From an uncultured SAR86 cluster bacterium (GTDB lineage: Bacteria > Pseudomonadota > Gammaproteobacteria > Magnimaribacterales > D2472), in assembly GCA_902582355.1 (NCBI GenBank), contig CACHRR010000005.1, positions 1-46,332 of the forward strand: a stretch of 46,332 bases of DNA, in the 5' to 3' direction. The position numbers and the translations under genes were made by a program. Below, piece after piece: positions 26,942 through 34,418 of this stretch; within the stretch, counting starts at the first letter, position 1; the number at the start of each line of letters is the position of its first letter. Under the pieces are notes generated by a model. That model did not search any database. It was not told the origin of the DNA and worked only from the letters and a program-made list of their open reading frames with translations.

Positions 26942-28318
26942 ATGTTTAAAAAAATAGAAATTTGGATTTTATACTTATTTATTATATTGAGTATTCTTTT
27001 TGCAATTTTATTTGGTACCTTAGTAAGGCAAGAATTAGTAGGGTCAACAAAGTTAGGATGGGTGTCAAAATTAGCCCTCCAATTAGCAGAGATGCCTGTA
27101 AATATTAGAGATCTTTTACTTCCTACTAATAGAACTAAAGACAGATTTCCTAATCTAAAAAAAGGCTTTAGTGGTTCCTCTAACTTTAATGAATCTTTTA
27201 TGCTTTTATCAAGATTTGATGGAGATCTTAATCAAGGAGTTGTTGAGTTAATAGACTTAACAAATTTTCAGATATTGCATACATGGAATCCAAATATTGA
27301 TGATTTCAATAATCTTGTTATTCAAGAAAATGAGTTCGTATATCTTAATAGAGATAAAAATGATAAAAGATCTTTCTTTCGACATCCACTTTTAACAAAC
27401 GATGGCGGGTTATTAATAAAAGAATTTTCTCCTTTAAGAAAAATTGATTCCTGCTCTAATTTAATTTTTCAAAATACTCATGATATTTTTCATCATTCGA
27501 TAGAAACGGATTATGAGGGAAATATATGGGCTGTTACTTCAGCTTATCCTCAAACCTTGCCCAGAGAACAAGTGGGTAGAAATATACATCAACATAGCGG
27601 TTTTATGGATGATGCTATTGTAAAGCTGTCTTCAAAGGGAGAGGTGCTTTATGAGAAATCTGTTGCATCTATTTTTATTGATAATGGATTAGAATATTTG
27701 TTATTTTCAGTTGGAGAAGCAAAAGCTAATAATATTTATTTATTTAATCCTGACCCAATTCATTTAAATGATATTCAGCCAGTAAATCAAGATGGAGATT
27801 TTTGGAAGAAAGGTGATCTTTTCTTATCTTTAAGACATCAATCAATGGTTTTGTTATATAGACCGTCTAACAACAAGATTATTTGGAAGAGTGTTGGACA
27901 TTTTTTTCAACAGCATGACGTTGACATTATTGATAATCATAGAATTTCAATTTTTAATAATAATTCTAAAAATTTTGTTGATGAAAATAGAGTTGATGGA
28001 CACAATAAAGTTGTCATTTATGATTTTAAATCTAATGAATATTCAGAGTACTTATCTGATAGTTTTAGGGAACACGACATAAGAACAATTACTCAAGGAT
28101 TGAGTGAAATCTTACCAAATGGTGACTTGTTTGTGGAAGAAACAAATTACTCCAGAATACTTTACTTTAACTCAGACGGCTCTTTGAGATGGTCTTATTT
28201 AAATAGAGGAAATGATAATAATACATATAGGTTGGGATGGTCTAGAATACTAGCTACAAAAGATGAAGTAGACCTTGTTAAAAATTTTTTAGAGAAAAGG
28301 GGTGGCTGTTATGAATAA
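26942..28318 (+). CDS. Arylsulfotransferase (ASST)-like periplasmic membrane-anchored protein
   Basis: 458 residues with one N-terminal transmembrane anchor at about 6-27, the rest presumably periplasmic. Beta-propeller-like repeats include HHSIETDYEGNIWAVTS, DPIHLNDIQPVNQDGDFW and GDLFLSLRHQSMVLLYRPS, then IIWKSVGHFFQQHDVDII and HRISIFNNNS. This recalls the Arylsulfotran_2 type family. Known ASSTs move sulfate between phenolic compounds using a histidine, and several His residues are available here. Its substrate in a glycan locus is not established. The 3' end overlaps the next small gene by eight bases. Confidence 0.7.
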   Translation: MFKKIEIWILYLFIILSILFAILFGTLVRQELVGSTKLGWVSKLALQLAEMPVNIRDLLLPTNRTKDRFPNLKKGFSGSSNFNESFMLLSRFDGDLNQGVVELIDLTNFQILHTWNPNIDDFNNLVIQENEFVYLNRDKNDKRSFFRHPLLTNDGGLLIKEFSPLRKIDSCSNLIFQNTHDIFHHSIETDYEGNIWAVTSAYPQTLPREQVGRNIHQHSGFMDDAIVKLSSKGEVLYEKSVASIFIDNGLEYLLFSVGEAKANNIYLFNPDPIHLNDIQPVNQDGDFWKKGDLFLSLRHQSMVLLYRPSNNKIIWKSVGHFFQQHDVDIIDNHRISIFNNNSKNFVDENRVDGHNKVVIYDFKSNEYSEYLSDSFREHDIRTITQGLSEILPNGDLFVEETNYSRILYFNSDGSLRWSYLNRGNDNNTYRLGWSRILATKDEVDLVKNFLEKRGGCYE

Positions 28319-28532
28319 GTTGCTATTTATATTTTGCATATTAATTCCATTTAATTTATATGCATATATTGGGCCTGGACTTGGTGGAAGTGTCATTGCT
28401 GCAATTGTAGGATTCTTTGTAGCTATTTTTTTAGCACTTTGGGGAGTTTTATACTATCCAATAAAACGATCAATAAAGAAAAGACATAAAAAAAAGATGA
28501 CTTTAAAGGATTGCAAAGATCATAAAAAATGA
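28311..28532 (+). CDS. Small membrane protein with YIGPG motif
   Basis: Start set at the ATG at 28311, with AAGGGG about nine bases upstream, rather than the in-frame GTG at 28302. The 73-residue product has a signal-like first segment (MNKLLFIFCILIPFNLYA), then AYIGPGLGGSVIAA, a second hydrophobic segment (VGFFVAIFLALWGVLYYPI) and a strongly basic tail. I recall similar small YIGPG proteins in polysaccharide loci but know no function. It overlaps both the ASST-like gene and the next gene, so they are likely co-translated. Confidence 0.7.
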   Translation: MNKLLFIFCILIPFNLYAYIGPGLGGSVIAAIVGFFVAIFLALWGVLYYPIKRSIKKRHKKKMTLKDCKDHKK

Positions 28533-28885
28533 ACTTTGCTTTATTAGTACTTTTATGCATATTAATCATAGAAGCAGTTTTTAGATTTAATCTAATTAAG
28601 AATTTGTTATTGATATACAAAAATCTATATGTTGTATTCTCAACAATTTTAAATAAAAAGATTAGCGACCATTGGAAAGAAAAAGCCGTACCAATTTACG
28701 CTTTTAATATAATTATTGCATCAATAAAAATTTTTTTAATTATCATGTTTATAGTCATGCTTTTTTTAGTTGCTATTAGATATAAAGCAGGTTTTTTAGA
28801 GTTCTCAATTTCATTACCAGGAGCAATAACGGCTCTATTTTTTTCAATTATATATTTTGGGTTAAGAAAAAAATATGAAAATTAA
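28529..28885 (+). CDS. Hypothetical membrane protein, three predicted spans
   Basis: 118 residues with hydrophobic segments at about 2-20, 56-82 and 92-112, separated by a basic loop (ILNKKISDHWKEKA). No family recognised. ATGA overlap with the YIGPG gene before it and an 11-base overlap with the sulfotransferase after it indicate a coupled unit. A scaffold or partner role for one of the sulfate-related proteins is speculation from position. Confidence 0.65.
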   Translation: MNFALLVLLCILIIEAVFRFNLIKNLLLIYKNLYVVFSTILNKKISDHWKEKAVPIYAFNIIIASIKIFLIIMFIVMLFLVAIRYKAGFLEFSISLPGAITALFFSIIYFGLRKKYEN

Positions 28886-29864
28886 TAATTATTCTTGGAT
28901 ACAACAAAAGCTTCACAAGTTCGCACTTTCATCAAAGTTCATCCGAGAATCAGCATTTGATTTGGAAAGTTTCTTATTTGAAGGCTCTACAAACTGGGAC
29001 AATAATATTTTTATTTCAGGTCTTGCTCGTTCTGGTACAACGATCCTACTAAATGCGCTTCATGCTTCGGACAAATTTTCTTCTCTTTCCTATGATGATA
29101 TGCCTTTTATACTTGCACCAAATGTATGGTCAAAAATTTTATTAACAAAAACACATAAGAAAGCAATATATAGAGCTCATGGAGATGGATTAAAAGTGAC
29201 AACAAATTCTCCAGAAGCATTCGAAGAAGTTTTCTGGAAAACATTTGAACATAACAAACCAGAGTCTTTAGAAAAATTTAAGGTTTTTATAAAACTTATT
29301 AACAAAAAGTATGGCAAAAAAAGATATATAAGCAAAAATAACCAAAATATTAATAGAATTGATTTTTTATCAAAAAATTTTCCTAACTCAAAAATATTAA
29401 TTCCATTTCGCGAACCATCGCAACAAGCATATTCATTATTAAATCAACATAAAAGATTTATATATCTCACCAATCATGATACCTTTATTTCAGATTATAT
29501 GAACTGGATTGGTCATAAAGAATTTGGACCAAACTACATTCCCCTATTTAATGAAGGCTTAGCTCATACAGACACTCAAAATATTAATCATTGGTTAGAG
29601 CAATGGTATCTATCATACAAAAAATGTAAAAATATTTTCAAAGACACCAGTAATATATGTTTTGTTTGTTATGAAGAAATTTGCCATAACAATGACTATT
29701 GGCAAGAAATTTTGAAATATCTTGATATTAATAAAAGTTATAATTTCAATTTTATGGAATCAAAAAAAAATATTTCTTTAGATACAGATATCAATCTTTA
29801 CAATAAAACCTCTTTTTTATATGACCAAATCAGAGAAATAAGTATTAAGAAAATTTTAGGTTAA
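28875..29864 (+). CDS. PAPS-type sulfotransferase family protein
   Basis: 329 residues. The 5'-phosphosulfate-binding loop is FISGLARSGTTILLNAL near residues 47-63. The 3'-phosphate-binding region is KILIPFREPSQQAYSLLNQH near 174-193. These are the two anchors of the sulfotransferase fold that uses PAPS. The acceptor is unknown but a sugar of the repeat unit is plausible given the locus. No PAPS-synthesis genes are present here. It overlaps the preceding small membrane gene. Confidence 0.8.
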   Translation: MKINNYSWIQQKLHKFALSSKFIRESAFDLESFLFEGSTNWDNNIFISGLARSGTTILLNALHASDKFSSLSYDDMPFILAPNVWSKILLTKTHKKAIYRAHGDGLKVTTNSPEAFEEVFWKTFEHNKPESLEKFKVFIKLINKKYGKKRYISKNNQNINRIDFLSKNFPNSKILIPFREPSQQAYSLLNQHKRFIYLTNHDTFISDYMNWIGHKEFGPNYIPLFNEGLAHTDTQNINHWLEQWYLSYKKCKNIFKDTSNICFVCYEEICHNNDYWQEILKYLDINKSYNFNFMESKKNISLDTDINLYNKTSFLYDQIREISIKKILG

Positions 29865-29994
29865 TAAAAAATGTATAATGATAATGCATATTTTTATGAA
29901 TAAACTTATATACCAAATATAAACGATCAGTTTATTAATTATAAATTACACTCATAAAGCTTGGAATAAATATCAATCTAAAGAATTTTTAATA

Positions 29995-30882
29995 ATGAAA
30001 AATCAAATACCAAAAGTAGCAATTCTAATGGCAGCATACAATGGCAGAAAATGGCTCAAAGAACAATTGCATTCAATCTGGTCACAAGAAAATGTTTTAG
30101 TTGATATATATATAAGTGTTGATCTATCAACAGATGATACCTATGATTATTTAAAAAATACTGCAAAAGATAATAAAAATCTGAATATTTTAAGCTATGG
30201 AAAAAGATATGGAGATGCTGCAAAAAACTTTTATAGATTAATTAAGGATGTTGATACTAGTCCATATGATTACATAGCTTTTTCAGATCAAGATGATATT
30301 TGGCATTCAAAAAAATTGATTAGAGGAATAAATGAGATGAAATTTACAGGCTCAAAAGGATTTTCATCTGATGTAATGGCTTTTTGGCCGAATGGTAAAG
30401 AAAAACTAGTAAAAAAATCTTATCCTCAAAAAAGATTTGATTTTATCTTTGAATCTGCAGGACCAGGGTGTACGTATATTTTTTGCAAGGATCCTTTCCA
30501 AGAATTTAAAAATTTTGTAATTAGTAATTGGAAAAAGGTGTTAAAAATTGATTTTCATGATTGGCTGGCCTATGCATTTTTTCGAAATAAGAATTATAAA
30601 TGGATAATTGATGACAAGCCTTTAATGCAATACAGGCAGCATAGCCACAATCAATTTGGTGCTAATTCCTCAATAAATGCTTATTTTACAAGATTAAAAT
30701 TAATAAGTAATGGATGGTATGCAAATCAAGTGTTAGCTATAACCGATATATTAGGCTTACCAAGAATTACGAGGAAATTTATTTTATATAATATAAAACA
30801 TACACGAAGGAACAAATTACATTCATTATCAATGTTAGTTTTTTGTCTATTTTTTAATTATAAATACGGAGAAAATCTTTGA
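29995..30882 (+). CDS. Family 2 glycosyltransferase
   Basis: 295 residues. It begins with VAILMAAYNGRKWLKEQLHSI, then DIYISVDLSTDDT and AFSDQDDIWHSKKL (DxD motif near residue 100). A GPGCTYIF segment and a conserved HDWLAY motif near 184 are typical of rhamnosyltransferase-like GT2 proteins. It follows a 130-base gap holding a TATAAT (29874-29879) that could serve as a -10. The stop overlaps the TTG start of the next gene (TTGA). Confidence 0.85.
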   Translation: MKNQIPKVAILMAAYNGRKWLKEQLHSIWSQENVLVDIYISVDLSTDDTYDYLKNTAKDNKNLNILSYGKRYGDAAKNFYRLIKDVDTSPYDYIAFSDQDDIWHSKKLIRGINEMKFTGSKGFSSDVMAFWPNGKEKLVKKSYPQKRFDFIFESAGPGCTYIFCKDPFQEFKNFVISNWKKVLKIDFHDWLAYAFFRNKNYKWIIDDKPLMQYRQHSHNQFGANSSINAYFTRLKLISNGWYANQVLAITDILGLPRITRKFILYNIKHTRRNKLHSLSMLVFCLFFNYKYGENL

Positions 30883-31862
30883 ACAATAAAAAAATTGCGA
30901 TAATTGGTGGTGCTGGCTTTGTTGGCAGTTCTTTGAGAAAAAGATTCAATTCTAGAAATATACCACATCAAGTTTATGATATTAATCATTCGGAAGGCAT
31001 TGTTGATATGGATATAGAAAGTCCTGCTTCGCTTAAACAATTAGAGGGCGTTGACTGCATAATTAATTTAGCTGCGGTTCATCGAGATGATATAAAGCCT
31101 ATATCTAGATATGATGATGTTAACGTTCAAGGTTCAGCCAACATATGCAATGCAGCACGTGATTTTGGTATAAACAAAATAATCTTTATCAGTTCAGTTG
31201 CTATATATGGATTTGCACCCCCAAATACAGACGAATCAGGTGAAGCAAATTACTTTAATGATTATGGTCGTACAAAATATTTGGCCGAGCAAGAATATAA
31301 AAAATGGCAAAAAGAAGATCCTGACAAAAGAACTCTTATTATTATTAGGCCAACTGTTATTTTTGGCGAAGGTAACAGGGGTAATGTATATAATCTTTTA
31401 AAACAAATTGCTTCCAAAAAGTTTGTAATGATTGGTAATGGGAGCAATAAAAAATCTATGGCATATGTTGAAAATGTTGCAGCATTTATAGATTATTCAT
31501 TAGATTTTAAAAATGGTATTAATATATTCAATTATATTGATAAACCTGATTATGACATGACTACTTTTGTATCATTAGTAAGAAATATGCTCTTTAATAA
31601 AAATAATGTTGGTATACGCATACCTAGCTGTTTAGGAATTTTTATTGGAAAAATAGCAGACATTTTTGCAATTGTTCTTAATAAAAATCTTCCTGTAAGC
31701 AGTATACGTGTTAAAAAATTTATGGGAACTACTCAATTCTCTTCTTCATTAACTGAGACAGATTTTATTGCTCCATATAGCTTAGAAGAGGGTTTGCTGA
31801 AAACAATTAGATATGAGTTCATAGACAATAATTCTGATAAAAAAACTTTTGAAACAGAATAA
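30879..31862 (+). CDS. NAD-dependent epimerase/reductase, last gene of the locus
   Basis: Extended SDR of 327 residues starting with TTG at 30879. A GGAG ribosome site at 30868-30871 and the TTGA overlap with the preceding stop decide the start. Motifs: IIGGAGFVGSSL, NLAAVHRDD, ISSVAIYG, YGRTKYLAEQEY (catalytic Tyr-Lys) and RPTVIFGEGNRGNVYNLL. A hydrophobic C-terminal region resembles the UDP-HexNAc 4-keto reductases that supply the first sugar of some O-units. That specific role is a guess. Confidence 0.75.
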   Translation: MNNKKIAIIGGAGFVGSSLRKRFNSRNIPHQVYDINHSEGIVDMDIESPASLKQLEGVDCIINLAAVHRDDIKPISRYDDVNVQGSANICNAARDFGINKIIFISSVAIYGFAPPNTDESGEANYFNDYGRTKYLAEQEYKKWQKEDPDKRTLIIIRPTVIFGEGNRGNVYNLLKQIASKKFVMIGNGSNKKSMAYVENVAAFIDYSLDFKNGINIFNYIDKPDYDMTTFVSLVRNMLFNKNNVGIRIPSCLGIFIGKIADIFAIVLNKNLPVSSIRVKKFMGTTQFSSSLTETDFIAPYSLEEGLLKTIRYEFIDNNSDKKTFETE

Positions 31863-31885
31863 AAAGGCGTTAATTTAATTTAAAA

Positions 31886-32482
31886 ATGATTAAATTTAAA
31901 AATCTTTCAGAGCAATTACCATATAAAATGTTTTTTGAAGCATATAATGATGCTATTAAAAGCGACCAAAAAAATGTTGAGGCGATTGTCATATCTTCAT
32001 ATGATGCATTAAAAAATCAAGTTGATTCTAGATTTGTTAACATTAAATTTATTGAAAAAGACGAATTTGTATTTTTTTCAAACTATAACTCGCCAAAATC
32101 TAAGGCATTTATTAGCCATGATCATATATCAGCATGCTTTTTTTGGTCTTCCATTAATACTCAAATCAGAATGAAAGCAACAATTAAAAAAACCTCAGAA
32201 AGCTATAATAAAAAGTATTTTAAAGAAAGATCTATTAAAAAAAATGCTTTAGCTATATCTTCAGATCAATCTAAGATCATAGATTCATATGAAAGCGTGC
32301 TCAAAAAATACTATACAACACTCAATCATCAAGACCTATTACAGTGCCCTAAATATTGGGGTGGGTACAAATTTAAACCTTATGAAATCGAGTTCTGGAA
32401 GGGTGAATCACATAGAATTAACAAACGAGACCTATATGTCTGGGATAATTCTTTATGGAAGCACTCTGTGCTAGAGCCATAA
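31886..32482 (+). CDS. pdxH: Pyridoxamine/pyridoxine 5'-phosphate oxidase
   Basis: FMN enzyme that makes pyridoxal phosphate. VDSRFVNIKFIEKDEFVFFSNYNSPKSKAF binds FMN phosphate, FFWSSINTQIRMKATIKK lies in the core strand, and the C-terminal signature CPKYWGGYKFKPYEIEFWKGESHRINKRDLY is diagnostic. At 198 residues it is slightly short but complete. It marks the return to housekeeping genes after the polysaccharide locus. Confidence 0.92.
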   Translation: MIKFKNLSEQLPYKMFFEAYNDAIKSDQKNVEAIVISSYDALKNQVDSRFVNIKFIEKDEFVFFSNYNSPKSKAFISHDHISACFFWSSINTQIRMKATIKKTSESYNKKYFKERSIKKNALAISSDQSKIIDSYESVLKKYYTTLNHQDLLQCPKYWGGYKFKPYEIEFWKGESHRINKRDLYVWDNSLWKHSVLEP

Positions 32483-32484
32483 AA

Positions 32485-32514
32485 TTGTTTTAATATTAAT
32501 CTTTTTGTTATAGA
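32485..32514 (+). promoter_or_regulatory. Putative promoter of the infC operon
   Basis: TTGTTT at 32485-32490 and TATAGA at 32509-32514 are separated by 18 bases, a reasonable sigma-70 pair in the 97-base gap between pdxH and infC. The transcript would carry a leader of about 60 bases. Confidence 0.4.
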
Positions 32515-32579
32515 ATTCTCACCGAAAGTTATACTAACTAATATACTTTTAACAATAACTAAACTTAAGGTACTGAACT

Positions 32580-33113
32580 ATAGCCACTTTCAAAAAAAAT
32601 ACCACCCCTATTAATAAAAAAATAACTGCAGAAACCGTTATGCTTATAGGATCTAAGGGTGAAAAGATTGGTATAATAAGCATACAAGATGCTTTAGATA
32701 AAGCTCAAAAAGAAAACATTGACTTAGTGCAAGTATCTCCTAGTGGGTCTGATCCAGTCGTTTGTAAGCTCATGGATTATGGAAAACATCTTTTTACAAA
32801 GAAGAAAAGTATTTCCTCATCTAAGTTAAAAGTAAAGAGAAATACCACAAAAGAAATTAAATTTAGACCTTCAACAGACGTAGGCGACTACAATATTAAA
32901 TTAAAAAAGATAAAAAGCTTTATTCTTGATGGAGATAAGACTAAAATAAGCGTCCGTTTTAGAGGTAGAGAGATTTTAAATAGTGATATGGGGCTTGGTT
33001 TATTAAATAGATTAAGAGATGAGCTCGATGACATATCTCAAGTTGACCAAGAGCCGTCATTAGAAGGGCGACAGTTGTTAATGGTTTTATCACCTCTAAA
33101 AAAGAAGAATTAA
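32580..33113 (+). CDS. infC: Translation initiation factor IF-3, ATA start
   Basis: Prevents premature subunit joining and checks start-codon choice on the 30S subunit. The first in-frame ATG (32640) would cut off the start of the N-terminal domain. The frame opens just after a TGA at 32574-32576, and the only suitable start there is ATA at 32580, with AAGG (32567-32570) nine bases upstream. This gives 177 residues beginning (M)[15 protein letters not shown], matching the family length. The N domain has [24 protein letters not shown] and the C domain [20 protein letters not shown] non-canonical start fits the known IF-3 self-control through poor start codons (AUU in E. coli). Confidence 0.88.
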   Translation: MATFKKNTTPINKKITAETVMLIGSKGEKIGIISIQDALDKAQKENIDLVQVSPSGSDPVVCKLMDYGKHLFTKKKSISSSKLKVKRNTTKEIKFRPSTDVGDYNIKLKKIKSFILDGDKTKISVRFRGREILNSDMGLGLLNRLRDELDDISQVDQEPSLEGRQLLMVLSPLKKKN

Positions 33114-33133
33114 TTAAAAATATTAAGATCATT

Positions 33134-33328
33134 ATGGGATATAAACTTAAAACACATTCAGGAGCAGCCAAGCGCTTTAAGAAAACTGGCTCATCTGTAA
33201 AAAGTAAAAGTGCTAACAGGAACCATATCCTTACCAAGCAATCTACTAAAAGAAAAAGACATAATAGAGGTCTTAATAAGTTAAGTGGCACTGTTTTAAA
33301 AATGGCATCTGCATTAATTAAAAGGTAA
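33134..33328 (+). CDS. rpmI: 50S ribosomal protein L35
   Basis: 64 residues, very basic: [20 protein letters not shown], then [15 protein letters not shown]. It lies between infC and rplT as in most bacteria. Length and sequence are normal. Confidence 0.97.
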   Translation: MGYKLKTHSGAAKRFKKTGSSVKSKSANRNHILTKQSTKRKRHNRGLNKLSGTVLKMASALIKR

Positions 33329-33333
33329 TAATC

Positions 33334-33681
33334 ATGCCAAGAGTAACAAAATCAGTAACTGCAAAAGCGAAACATAAAAAGGTCCTTAGCGCCACCAAAG
33401 GTCATTATGGTGCTAGAAGCAGGCTATTCAAAACTGCTAAGCAATCTAATATTAAATCTCTTCAGTATGCATTTAGAGATAGAAAAAATAGAAAGAGAGT
33501 TTTTAGGTCTTTGTGGATATCAAGAATCAATGCTGCATCAAGAATATTTGGCGTCTCTTATTCAAAATTAGCTGATGGGCTATCAAAGAAAAATATCATC
33601 CTTGATAGAAAAGTTCTTTCTGATATTGCTATAAATGATTTTGAGACTTTTGAACTAATTCTAAAAAAAGCAACGAGCTAG
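33334..33681 (+). CDS. rplT: 50S ribosomal protein L20
   Basis: 115 residues: MPRVTKSVTAKAKHKKVL at the start, then GHYGARSRLFKTAKQ and YAFRDRKNRKRVFRSLWISRINAA, the RNA-binding core needed for early 50S assembly. In enterobacteria L20 also represses rpmI-rplT translation by binding its own mRNA; no such site was resolved here. It starts five bases after rpmI. Confidence 0.97.
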   Translation: MPRVTKSVTAKAKHKKVLSATKGHYGARSRLFKTAKQSNIKSLQYAFRDRKNRKRVFRSLWISRINAASRIFGVSYSKLADGLSKKNIILDRKVLSDIAINDFETFELILKKATS

Positions 33682-33692
33682 ATTTTATAGTA

Positions 33693-34418
33693 ATGTCAGA
33701 GGATAAAGACATTATTTTCTCCCATTCCAAAAATTCAGTTGGTAATAGCCATCCTATTAATAATATGAAAGATCATATAATGTCTTTGCTCAACGATTTT
33801 GGTTTTAAAATTATTTCTGGTCCAGAGATTGAATCCGAAGAAAATAATTTTGATTTGTTAAATATTAAAAAATCGCATCCTGCAAGACAAATGCATGATA
33901 CTTTTTACATTGAAAATAAATCAAAAGTTCTACGAACACATACATCTCCAGTTCAAATTAGAGGTATGCTAGAAAATCAACCCCCATTTGCTTTTATTTC
34001 AGGAGGAAAAGTATACAGAAAAGACGATGATGCTACCCATCTGCCAATGTTTCATCAAATTGAGGGTATGTTAGTAAATGAAAATGTAAATTTTGCTCAA
34101 CTAAAGGATCTAATATATAAAATAATATTTGCTTTATTTGGTGAAAAATCAAAAATCAGGTTTAGACCATCATACTTTCCCTTTACAGAGCCATCAGCTG
34201 AAGTAGATATTTGTTCTGAAAATGGAGATTGGCTTGAAATTCTTGGGTGTGGAGTTATAAATCCTGTCGTACTTGAGAATTGCAATATTGATTCATCGAA
34301 ATTTTCAGGACTAGCTTTTGGTCTTGGAATCGAAAGAATTGCTATGCTTAAACACGGCGTAAGTGATATCAGACATTTTTATAAATCAAATTTAGACTTT
34401 CTTGAGCAATTTAAATGA
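33693..34418 (+). CDS. pheS: Phenylalanyl-tRNA synthetase alpha subunit lacking the N-terminal coiled coil
   Basis: Class II synthetase catalytic subunit. Present: HPINNMKDHIMSLLNDFGF, GPEIESEENNFDLLNIKKSHPAR (motif 1 region), RTHTSPVQIRGM (motif 2), HQIEGMLV, FRPSYFPFTEPSAEVDI and GLAFGLGIERIAML (motif 3). It has only 241 residues against about 327 in E. coli. The missing part is the whole N-terminal helical coiled coil of about 85-90 residues that contacts tRNA-Phe. rplT ends 11 bases before the ATG, so there is no room for it. The stop overlaps the pheT ATG (ATGA). Confidence 0.95.
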   Translation: MSEDKDIIFSHSKNSVGNSHPINNMKDHIMSLLNDFGFKIISGPEIESEENNFDLLNIKKSHPARQMHDTFYIENKSKVLRTHTSPVQIRGMLENQPPFAFISGGKVYRKDDDATHLPMFHQIEGMLVNENVNFAQLKDLIYKIIFALFGEKSKIRFRPSYFPFTEPSAEVDICSENGDWLEILGCGVINPVVLENCNIDSSKFSGLAFGLGIERIAMLKHGVSDIRHFYKSNLDFLEQFK

